Of a stretch of DNA of 6,767 nucleotides, positions 1 through 6,264 are shown piece after piece. The stretch is from Candidatus Pacearchaeota archaeon (lineage in GTDB: Archaea; Nanobdellota; Nanobdellia; Pacearchaeales; GW2011-AR1), in the NCBI GenBank assembly GCA_026395775.1, contig JAPLYA010000019.1:1-6767 (forward strand), written 5' to 3'. Below the pieces are notes generated by a model. That model saw only the letters and a list, made by a program, of their open reading frames with translations. It was not told where the DNA came from and did no database searches. Each line of letters opens with the position of its first letter. The stretch's first letter is position 1. The translations under genes and the position numbers were made by a program.

Positions 1-3000
1 GAGGGGACTCATCGATGTACAACTTAATAGATTTTGCAGCAGAACTAGCTCCTGTTTTCGAAACAAAATTCTTCCCATCAAAAATATATTTTTTTAATTC
101 TGCCACAACCGCAATTTGGGGTGCCCTGTCATTAAACTGAATTTCTTGATTGGTAATTGCCCCTATATTCTGCTCTTCTCCAGAAGAAGAGACATATAAA
201 ATTTGATAACCATTTGTAACCTCGTGCAAGTTTATTTTTGTAAACTCACCATTATTAAAGTAAACCATAAAATAGACCGGTCCACCCCTGGCTTCAAATC
301 CTGTCGAAGTTACGGGAGCAGCCGGAGAAGCAGGAGTTGTTATAGGAGTTCCTGCAGAGATTCCAGAAGCAGGAGCAGCAGTATTAGAAGGCTGATCCAA
401 AACCTGCTTAAATCTTTTGCTTAATTTGTAGTAAATCTCAAACTTCAAGAACATGGCATCAACTTTATATTTATTAAACAGCGCTTTTTGAGTTATATTC
501 TCAAGCAAATCTAATACTACCAGAGTATTTCTCATATTATCAGTATATAACCAACTTGTTTCTCCTTTGATAAACTTCATTAAATCCTCTTGCATAATGC
601 TTTCAAAATTAATTTTGCTGAATTTATCTTTAGCAGATTGCAATTGCGAGATTGTATTGTCTTCTGTCCACAAATTTCCCTGTGCAATATCCTGTTGATT
701 CATAATTTGTTCAGCTGTTTTCAAAGCATCATTCTCTAAATTCTTATCTTGGATTACATTCGCAACACTCTCCCCATCAAGCCAGCATCTTATTCTCGAA
801 TCATCACAATAGCCAACATCTTTCCATCTCGTTGGACTTGTGGAATTCCCAGGATTATTTGTAGCGCAAACTCTTATCAAACCTCTTTGGTATATTGCTG
901 GCTGAAGCATTTCCTGTCCTGCTTCCTGCAAATTTGGATTAGCCAAAGAATACAAGCTTGGTGTTCCAGAAACACAGTTTTTCTCTGAAGTAATTTGTTC
1001 TGTAGCTTGCTCATTCATATACAAATCTTTTAAATAATCAATTGCAAATTCAGTTGTAACCTGTTTGAAACCACATTCTTCCTGAGTATCTATTCTGACA
1101 CATAACTCTTTATATCCAGCAGGAGCTGTGAAATCTTTTGTCTCGTCAGCAGACTGCCCAATGCCAACATAACCCGAAGCAACATATATGTAAGGCTGAG
1201 CAGCATAGGTGGCTGTTTGAGGAGGATTTCTCAGATAAACTTGATAGTAATGCCCTATGTCTCTTCCTGCGAAAATATGATAATAAACTTTATATTGGGA
1301 AGTGCTCGGCAAAGTAGCAGTTGAATAAGCAATCTCATCAAATTTGGCATAAAACTGAACGGGATTTTCAGGTGTTAGCAATTGGTCAAGCATATTTTTA
1401 TTGCTGGGATAATTTGTAGATATAAATGCCTTGCAAACTTCAGTTCCAACTTCACTTGTGCTTCTTGCCTGGAAAGCTTTCATTGCATTTACAGCATAAT
1501 AATTTGTGAAATACTTCAAGGAATTTTGAGCAGTATCCCAGGCATTACTTACAGTCATATACTCACCCCCGCCTCTTGTTTTGCCTCCTGTATAAAGCAT
1601 TTCAACTATTTTTGGCAAAGCCATATCAAGCAAAGGGGCTCCCTGTCTCCAGAAAAATTCGCACAAATAAATAGAATAAATCTCGTCGCAAATTCCAGTA
1701 AACGCTCCTGTTTTCAGATTTTCTTCTAGGCATTGTTTATGAGCTTTCAAAACAGAAACATACGCGTCTAGTCCCGCATAAATTCCAGTTAAACAAACAG
1801 GAACAACAACCCCTCCATTAGCAGGACTTCCAAAATTAGGCAAGCACAAAGCAATGCTCCCAATTATCCCAGATTGAACAACATCATCGACATAAAAGCT
1901 TCCTCCCAAATTGCATCTACTGCTAGGACACAAAACAGGATCACAAACATTAAACATCAAATTGCAATCTGAAGGAGACATAAAGTCTGTACATTCAGTC
2001 CCAACAGTGGATACAGCTTTTTCAACACTAAAACTCCCAACTCCCGGAAGATTAATTTTTCCAAAACCAGGTGTTAATGTTTTATATTGAGAAGCAGCAT
2101 TTTCAACAAGAGATTTCGCCTTTATAGCAAGTGTTCTTGCTTCTGCCTCGCTCAAGCACATTAACTGTCCCTGTGGCTGCCCTGTATCATAATTCAATTG
2201 AATACATAAATCATCTCCCAAAACATTAAAATCTTCTTTTCCATCTGTGCCCACATTGCACAACCACAGGCTTGAAGCGCTCCCACTTGAAGTGTAAGGA
2301 GTCATTCCAAATCCAGGCAGAATTTGTTTTGTCGCAGCATACCATCCCTTGTTAACATCAAGAGGAACAACAGCAGGCATCCCTTTGTAAGGCTCTGTCT
2401 CATAAAACTTGACTTTCGGATTTAAATATTTATTATTGCACATTCCAGAGTCAATGGGCGTAAAGCTGGCCACCCCCATGTTGCTTACAATTTTATTCAT
2501 ATCATCTTTAGAAATAACAGTTCCAGTTACTTGCCCGTCTTTATCTAGAACATATCCTTCTTTTCCAGCAAGCGTATAAATATTTCCTTTTTTATCCAAT
2601 GGCACATAAATAACTTGATTGGAATAATCTTTTCCTTGCCCGAGATTGGCATTTGCATATGTAGGAATAGCTATAAAGTTGTCTCCTGCTTTTGTGTTAT
2701 AACCCATATCTATCAGTCTCAAATTCATGCTATCAGTTTGCTCCTGACTTAAGCTAGAAACATGAACAAATTCTGTCTTTCCTATTTTTTTAGGATCCCC
2801 CAATGGTTGAACCTCAACATTTCCTCCAAAAGATTGTAAATTATATCCAGAGATAAGCTGATTTCTCTGGGCAACCTGATAAATAGGTGTTAAATCTCTT
2901 GAAAGCATTGCATTGCCGGCTTCAGCCTGGCTGCCTGAAAGTTTTGTAGCAAGCATAATGTCTCTCATCTCTTCAACAGTTAAATCACCATCCTTAACCA

Positions 3001-6000
3001 TCCTGTCAATCACAGTATCTGAATTTGCTCCCCCAAATGCGTTTTTCAAGAGAACATCCTGGTTGTTTATTTTAACACTTTTTTCTGGATTTGTATTGAC
3101 AAATTGCTTAAAATTAGTTTTATAATTATCTCTTGTTACTTGAGCATCTTTTCCTTCCAAGCTACTAGCTAAAGTATTCATTTCGCTTATCCTACTCGCA
3201 TAGTCATCAACTGATTTTTCAATATCAGAATTATGCTTGGAATAGCATTCTTCAACAGTCGCAGAAATTTTATCAGAAACTTCTTTCTGGCAGAAAGCTT
3301 TCCAATAATTTTTCATCAGATCTTGTCTAGCCAAGCTTTTCCCCCCCATATTCGTAAATAGATTTTTGACAATCAAAAATCCAGAAGTGGCAAAACAAGC
3401 TCCTTTCCATACCTTAACCACTTTTCCAAGATTTTCAACAACCTTGCTAAACTTTTCAATTGAATCATTTAAATTTGCAATTCTTTCTGCAGTTTTGTCA
3501 GGATTAAGCTCTATGGCTCTTTTTTCAACCCCAATTCTAACTGTAAAATTAGCCTGAGAAATGCCATTGGGCATTTCTGATAAAACAGAAACCTCTGCAA
3601 CTCTCTTAAAATTAATCTCATCTAATGTAAGTGAAACTTCTTTGTCTACTTTGTCATTATTATAAGTTCTCAAGGTTATGCTCTCTCCTTTTTTAATATA
3701 TTTATCTTCGGCAGTTGGGGTTCTCGCATCTAATGTTAGTCTATGACTATATTTTATTTTCACCTGGTCATCTTGCAGTTCAAGTAGTTGGGCATATTCA
3801 TTATTAGTTAGATCTTTCCCCCCCATAAACCACTGATCATTAATCTGCAGAAGGGCAGCAGAATTGCCACTTGCAACAGGAGCTGATGTTGCAGTTGGTG
3901 TGGTTGTTTGAAGCTGGTAAACAGTTATTTTAGCATCAGCATCACTAATTTCTGAAACACTAATTCTAACATCTTTAACCCCATCTCCATCTAAATCTAA
4001 ATCTTGAGAATTATCAGTTAAAATAATTATTTCATTGTTATTAAAATTAAGACTAACCCTATTCCCCCCGGGTAAATTAACTATTGACTTATACACTTTT
4101 GATTTATAAGTAATTGAAATTTCTTCATTGTATTTAAATGCAATATTATCAATTAACTTAGTTTCGGTTTGCGAACTGCTGCTGGAACTACCACTTGAAC
4201 TGCTGCCCGCAGTAGAACTACTCAAGCTGCTTAAACTTGCAGGAGTTCCTTTTACTGAAAATTTGGCAGAAGCTTCTCCTATTCCAGGAACAACAACCTG
4301 TTCTAACTTCATATAATGATTTTCTGTTCCAGAGCTAACTAGAGTTCCCGCGCTTTCATAATTAAAATAAGTTAAAGAGTCAATTCTAGCAAGAGCCGCT
4401 CTGGAGTAGCTTGAGTCAGGATATTTTTGAGTTAAATTTAACAGTACTCCAAGTTCTGATTTTTGCTTTCCGAGTATTCCTGCCAAGTCAGCCAGTTCTG
4501 TAAGAGCTTTTGCTCCATAATAATCTCCAAAACTGTCTTTCTCGCTTCCATAAAGATTAACAATTTCATATGCCCTTCTGCTTGTCTCAGAAAAATAATT
4601 TTCCGGCAAGTCATTGCTCAAGTCTTTATCAGCAGTAATATAATTCTTATCTTTCATTCCCAAACTTTCAATTAAGTTATAGGTAGAAAAGTCAACCTGG
4701 GTTTTGTCGTCCTTCTTCCCACTCCCGCCAATAAAAATAATTTGAATATTCTCGCTTTTTGCCCCAAGAGAATTTGCTAAATTTTTCTTTATGCTATCAG
4801 CTTCGTACCAGTTTACCTTGGAATTGACTAAATTGCTTGCCTCTTTGCTCCACGAATCAAAATTATTTGCAATATCTACTAAAGCATCTTGTTTTATTTT
4901 AGTTAATGCATCAATTTTTTCTGTTTTTTCAGGAGAGTTAACAAGAACAACAAATAATTTTTCTCCTTGAGTGGGGTCATTTAAATTTCCTCTTGCCATA
5001 CCTACATAGGCCAGATAAACATCATTTTTAACACTCTCTCCTAGATTAACTTCTTTTCTAACGTCATCAACATTAATTGCAACCTTATCAGATACTCCTA
5101 TTCTTAAGATAAAATCTTTTCCATAACACCTTAATGTGGCTTGCCCTCCTGCCCCAAGTTTACTTATGCTTTTAACATAGCAATTATCTAAAAATTTCTC
5201 TCCTTCAACCATCCAGAACTCATTATTATCAACCTGCATTCTAACTCTTGATTTGCCAGAAGATAAATCTTTTAAGTTAAGCCTTATCCCGGCTTGGCAG
5301 TAAAATCCGGGGATGTTGATTACATCAGAAGTCTGCCCCTTTGTCAAAACTAGCTTTCTTATAACATTTTCAGCATCATTATAAACAGCTATTTCAGCCC
5401 TGTCTGCATCCATCCAGTCGGCCCTCAAATATCCTCTACCTTTCCAGAAAGCATATTGATTAAAGCCAGATTTCCAATCAGAGTCACTCATTTCAGGCAG
5501 GAAAAAACTAGTTTGCCCTGCCCCAAATATATTCTGCATATCATAAGTAAGGATAGCTGTTAGATTAGCTTCAACAAAATCAGGCATCGAACTTTCATTC
5601 AATTGTTTTTTCAAAACAACAATAGCATAACCCATATCATTTATCAAAGGGCTATTTAAAATTGGCTGATAAATTCTTAAAGCAATTTGACTCGGATGAT
5701 AGCTTATTCCCGCAATATAATTATCCAAACCTCGAACCTGAAATCCAACTGATTTTAATGAGGCAACATCAATAATCGGATTTAACTTAACAGCATCCAG
5801 CTTGCAAAAAACAGGAACATTTTGTTCTTCTAGCAAATCACTTCTTACCACAGCTGGGCTGCATCCTCCAGGACGGACATTAACAATAAAGTCCCCTCGA
5901 ACATCACAGCTCCCACCCAAACCCGGCCAGAATTGCGCATAATCGATTCCTTGGCTTGAGTAAAACTGCTGAAAAGTTGGAGCGCTATACTGAGCAATAG

Positions 6001-6133
6001 AGTTTGTTTGATAATTGCCAATAACAGACTGCCCAAAAACCATTGGGATTAAGAATAAAAAGACCCCAATTAAACTCGCAATTATGATTTCTTTTGCATT
6101 GACTCTTTTATTTTTTAATTTCATTTTTATCAT
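1..6133 (-). CDS. Giant multidomain secreted/surface protein, DPANN-type, function unknown (C-terminus beyond window)
   Basis: The frame is open for 2044 codons, from an ATG at 6133 to the left edge, with no internal stop or visible frameshift. An in-frame TAA abuts this ATG, so the start cannot be earlier; an ATG three codons later (6124) is the alternative. Residues 1-34 form a signal peptide or anchor. Then follow a Cys-containing beta region (about 60-401), helices with a TPR-like stretch (512-587), a Ser-rich linker (633-654), a beta module with a DxDxDGDG loop (655-742), a helical module (875-994), a 10-Cys module (1381-1491), a GYC/CW motif (about 1770-1786), helices and a final beta module. 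At least seven N-x-S/T sequons fit an exported glycoprotein. From memory, motifs such as PAVVRSDLLEEQ, IGVEKRAI and GYCDD..IRCWLD recur in very large uncharacterised DPANN proteins; this was not checked by search. No enzymatic residues are recognised. A surface or attachment role is inference only. Confidence 0.93.
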   Translation of the reverse strand, partial: MIKMKLKNKRVNAKEIIIASLIGVFLFLIPMVFGQSVIGNYQTNSIAQYSAPTFQQFYSSQGIDYAQFWPGLGGSCDVRGDFIVNVRPGGCSPAVVRSDLLEEQNVPVFCKLDAVKLNPIIDVASLKSVGFQVRGLDNYIAGISYHPSQIALRIYQPILNSPLINDMGYAIVVLKKQLNESSMPDFVEANLTAILTYDMQNIFGAGQTSFFLPEMSDSDWKSGFNQYAFWKGRGYLRADWMDADRAEIAVYNDAENVIRKLVLTKGQTSDVINIPGFYCQAGIRLNLKDLSSGKSRVRMQVDNNEFWMVEGEKFLDNCYVKSISKLGAGGQATLRCYGKDFILRIGVSDKVAINVDDVRKEVNLGESVKNDVYLAYVGMARGNLNDPTQGEKLFVVLVNSPEKTEKIDALTKIKQDALVDIANNFDSWSKEASNLVNSKVNWYEADSIKKNLANSLGAKSENIQIIFIGGSGKKDDKTQVDFSTYNLIESLGMKDKNYITADKDLSNDLPENYFSETSRRAYEIVNLYGSEKDSFGDYYGAKALTELADLAGILGKQKSELGVLLNLTQKYPDSSYSRAALARIDSLTYFNYESAGTLVSSGTENHYMKLEQVVVPGIGEASAKFSVKGTPASLSSLSSSTAGSSSSGSSSSSSQTETKLIDNIAFKYNEEISITYKSKVYKSIVNLPGGNRVSLNFNNNEIIILTDNSQDLDLDGDGVKDVRISVSEISDADAKITVYQLQTTTPTATSAPVASGNSAALLQINDQWFMGGKDLTNNEYAQLLELQDDQVKIKYSHRLTLDARTPTAEDKYIKKGESITLRTYNNDKVDKEVSLTLDEINFKRVAEVSVLSEMPNGISQANFTVRIGVEKRAIELNPDKTAERIANLNDSIEKFSKVVENLGKVVKVWKGACFATSGFLIVKNLFTNMGGKSLARQDLMKNYWKAFCQKEVSDKISATVEECYSKHNSDIEKSVDDYASRISEMNTLASSLEGKDAQVTRDNYKTNFKQFVNTNPEKSVKINNQDVLLKNAFGGANSDTVIDRMVKDGDLTVEEMRDIMLATKLSGSQAEAGNAMLSRDLTPIYQVAQRNQLISGYNLQSFGGNVEVQPLGDPKKIGKTEFVHVSSLSQEQTDSMNLRLIDMGYNTKAGDNFIAIPTYANANLGQGKDYSNQVIYVPLDKKGNIYTLAGKEGYVLDKDGQVTGTVISKDDMNKIVSNMGVASFTPIDSGMCNNKYLNPKVKFYETEPYKGMPAVVPLDVNKGWYAATKQILPGFGMTPYTSSGSASSLWLCNVGTDGKEDFNVLGDDLCIQLNYDTGQPQGQLMCLSEAEARTLAIKAKSLVENAASQYKTLTPGFGKINLPGVGSFSVEKAVSTVGTECTDFMSPSDCNLMFNVCDPVLCPSSRCNLGGSFYVDDVVQSGIIGSIALCLPNFGSPANGGVVVPVCLTGIYAGLDAYVSVLKAHKQCLEENLKTGAFTGICDEIYSIYLCEFFWRQGAPLLDMALPKIVEMLYTGGKTRGGGEYMTVSNAWDTAQNSLKYFTNYYAVNAMKAFQARSTSEVGTEVCKAFISTNYPSNKNMLDQLLTPENPVQFYAKFDEIAYSTATLPSTSQYKVYYHIFAGRDIGHYYQVYLRNPPQTATYAAQPYIYVASGYVGIGQSADETKDFTAPAGYKELCVRIDTQEECGFKQVTTEFAIDYLKDLYMNEQATEQITSEKNCVSGTPSLYSLANPNLQEAGQEMLQPAIYQRGLIRVCATNNPGNSTSPTRWKDVGYCDDSRIRCWLDGESVANVIQDKNLENDALKTAEQIMNQQDIAQGNLWTEDNTISQLQSAKDKFSKINFESIMQEDLMKFIKGETSWLYTDNMRNTLVVLDLLENITQKALFNKYKVDAMFLKFEIYYKLSKRFKQVLDQPSNTAAPASGISAGTPITTPASPAAPVTSTGFEARGGPVYFMVYFNNGEFTKINLHEVTNGYQILYVSSSGEEQNIGAITNQEIQFNDRAPQIAVVAELKKYIFDGKNFVSKTGASSAAKSIKLYIDESP
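2..301 (-). other. Last visible beta module of the giant protein (residues 1945-2044, cut by window)
   Basis: Strand-like segments (PVYFMVYFNNGEFTKINL, YQILYVSSSG, QIAVVAELKKYIFDGK, SIKLYIDES) indicate a beta domain that is still continuing at the window edge. The fold is not recognised. Confidence 0.45.
302..391 (-). other. Pro/Ala/Thr/Ser-rich linker (residues 1915-1944)
   Basis: All but a few of the 30 residues are Pro, Ala, Thr, Ser or Gly. The DNA repeats AGAAGCAGGAG at plus 326-336 and 365-375, 39 bases (13 codons) apart and in frame. It is a flexible spacer between the helical bundle and the last beta module. Confidence 0.75.
392..775 (-). other. Helical bundle after the CW motif (residues 1787-1914)
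   Basis: The region is rich in Lys, Glu, Gln and Leu, with no proline between about residues 1787 and 1914. Predicted helices include LKTAEQIMNQQDIAQ, TISQLQSAKDKFSKI, MRNTLVVLDLLENITQ and KVDAMFLKFEIYYKLSK. It resembles coiled-coil or TPR-type bundles. It ends at a Pro/Ala/Thr linker. Confidence 0.5.
776..826 (-). other. RWKDVGYC-DD-CWLD motif (residues 1770-1786)
   Basis: The short motif has Trp1770, Gly-Tyr-Cys1776, Asp-Asp, then Cys1783-Trp1784-Leu-Asp1786. The two cysteines probably pair. It introduces a long helical region. From memory, the same motif recurs in DPANN giant proteins, where it marks the start of a helical domain. Confidence 0.5.
1661..1993 (-). other. Ten-cysteine module with two Gly-rich hydrophobic stretches (residues 1381-1491)
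   Basis: Cysteines fall at residues 1381, 1390, 1397, 1402, 1407, 1430, 1447, 1468, 1482 and 1491, an even number in 111 residues. Two weakly amphipathic hydrophobic stretches, VVQSGIIGSIALCLPNF and VVVPVCLTGIYAGLDAYVSV, sit between them. The block ends GICDEIYSIYLCEFFWRQ. The density of Cys in an exported protein implies a disulfide-stapled fold. The CxxC-like spacings could also suggest metal binding, but there are no supporting His residues. It is recalled, from memory, as a highly conserved block of the family. Confidence 0.65.
3152..3511 (-). other. Helical module with hydrophobic core segment (residues about 875-994)
   Basis: A long helix (NPDKTAERIANLNDSIEKF) leads into a hydrophobic, slightly basic stretch, VVKVWKGACFATSGFLIV (about residues 905-922) with Cys913, followed by NMGGKSLARQDL. 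Further helices carry Cys948 and Cys963 and end near residue 994. The preceding block VRIGVEKRAIELNP is recalled from DPANN giant proteins, from memory. The hydrophobic stretch is borderline for a membrane helix, and a buried helix of a bundle is equally likely. Confidence 0.5.
3908..4171 (-). other. Inserted small beta module with a DxDxDGDG calcium-type loop (residues 655-742)
   Basis: Alternating strands (EEISITYKSKVYKSIVNL, VSLNF, EIIILTDN) lead into the acidic loop DLDLDGDGVKD at residues 711-721 (bases 3971-4003). A further strand pair, VRISVSEI and AKITVYQLQ, follows. The loop has Asp at alternating positions followed by Gly-Asp-Gly, as in calcium-binding loops of dockerin or thrombospondin-3 type. 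It is flanked by a Ser-rich linker before it and a Thr/Pro/Ala linker after it (residues 743-760), so it looks like a separable inserted module. Confidence 0.55.
4172..4237 (-). other. Ser-rich low-complexity linker (residues 633-654)
   Basis: Sixteen of 22 residues are Ser, with a few Leu, Gly, Thr and Ala. This is a flexible, probably O-glycosylatable spacer between the TPR-like and calcium-loop parts. The DNA contains an internal repeat (see the entry at 4173-4206), which suggests length variation by slippage. Confidence 0.8.
4173..4206. repeat. Short direct repeat inside the Ser linker, 24-bp period
   Basis: GAACTGCTGC occurs at 4173-4182 and again at 4197-4206 on the plus strand, 24 bases (8 codons) apart, so both copies keep the reading frame. 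The intervening DNA is only loosely similar. It probably reflects in-frame expansion of Ser codons. Confidence 0.55.
4373..4600 (-). other. TPR-like helical segment (residues about 512-587)
   Basis: The segment reads as paired amphipathic helices: SETSRRAYEIVNLYG, then YYGAKALTELADLAGILG, then a helix ending LNLTQKYPDSS and a further ARIDSL helix. The helix-A/helix-B spacing and the typical K-YPDS turn resemble tetratricopeptide repeats of the BamD type. The repeats are degenerate. A TPR segment usually acts as a protein-protein docking surface, which here would face outside the cell. Confidence 0.5.
4931..5956 (-). other. Conserved N-terminal beta-rich region of the giant protein (residues about 60-401)
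   Basis: This is the most family-like part of the protein. It contains Cys76, Cys91 and Cys110 around PGGCSPAVVRSDLLEEQ and VPVFCKLDAVKLNPIIDV. These are followed by GISYHPSQIALRIYQ, INDMGYAIVVLKKQ and a FVEANLTAILTYD strand, then WKGRGYLRADWMDAD. Further on are VINIPGFYCQAGIRLNL with Cys279, then Cys318 and Cys336, which probably pair. The pattern suggests several beta-sandwich domains outside the cell. Resemblance to DPANN giant proteins is from memory. No known fold or ligand site can be named. Confidence 0.6.
6032..6133 (-). other. Signal peptide or N-terminal signal anchor of the giant protein
   Basis: Residues 1-34 have a Lys/Arg-rich n-region (MIKMKLKNKRVNAK), then an uninterrupted hydrophobic stretch (IIIASLIGVFLFLIPMVFG), then a polar segment starting QSVIGNYQ. 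This is the layout of a Sec signal, with possible cleavage after VFG. The downstream cysteines and sequons agree with export. No lipobox cysteine is present at the junction. Whether the helix is cleaved or kept as an anchor cannot be told from the sequence. Confidence 0.82.
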
Positions 6134-6142
6134 TTATTTTTT

Positions 6143-6154
6143 ATCAGTAATCAC
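6143..6154 (-). promoter_or_regulatory. Weak ribosome-binding candidates upstream of the giant gene
   Basis: On the minus strand the leader has GTGAT (plus 6150-6154) and TGAT (plus 6143-6146), partial matches to the archaeal GGTGATC type. They lie about 16 and 9 bases before the ATG at 6133. A third TGAT overlaps the ATG at 6133 and lies 4 bases before the ATG at 6124. None is a strong site, so they do not settle which ATG is used. Confidence 0.25.
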
Positions 6155-6186
6155 TAACTACTTTTTTACTTAATAATTGTGCTTGG

Positions 6187-6200
6187 TTTATTTAAATAAA
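6187..6200 (-). promoter_or_regulatory. Probable archaeal TATA box of the giant gene, within a perfect 14-bp palindrome
   Basis: On the minus strand, TTTAAATA (plus 6189-6196) matches the archaeal TATA consensus TTTAWATA. It sits inside the perfect palindrome TTTATTTAAATAAA. Archaeal transcription usually starts about 25 bases downstream of the box centre. That predicts a start near 6166 and a leader of about 33-42 bases before the ATG at 6133 or 6124. No clear BRE is seen. The rest of the 131-bp gap (6134-6264) is very AT-rich. It contains no T-run on the minus strand that would mark termination of the upstream gene, so read-through from upstream is also possible. Confidence 0.5.
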
Positions 6201-6264
6201 TTCTTGCCTTATTCTCAAGTATACTAAAATAGTTTTATTTTTACCTCTAGATTATTATTTATTA

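Noticed and set aside
203..424. Plus-strand open frame rich in Arg and Ser
   Set aside because: It is antisense to the Pro/Ala/Thr linker of the giant gene. Its composition is a by-product of repetitive Ala/Pro codons, and it has no promoter or ribosome site.
1382..1729. Plus-strand 115-residue open frame
   Set aside because: It lies entirely antisense to the giant protein's Cys-rich and following region, where the minus-strand protein has clear structure. It has no family-like motif.
2512..2545. Possible second EF-hand-like loop (DKDGQVTGT, residues 1197-1205)
   Set aside because: Only two acidic positions fit and no Glu closes the loop. The context (GYVLDKDG) reads as an ordinary beta turn.
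749..4675. Other short plus-strand open frames (749-988, 2913-3125, 3366-3557, 4128-4316, 4463-4675)
   Set aside because: All are antisense to the continuous minus-strand gene, and their sequences are hydrophobic or low complexity without recognisable domains.
5845..6036. Minus-strand 63-residue frame overlapping the giant gene's N-terminus
   Set aside because: It is in a different frame over the best-conserved N-terminal block of the giant gene and lacks its own upstream signals.
6209..6245. Terminator hairpin after the upstream gene
   Set aside because: Only a 4-bp stem (ACTA/TAGT) can be formed and no T-run follows on the minus strand. The T-runs present are on the plus strand, where there is no gene.
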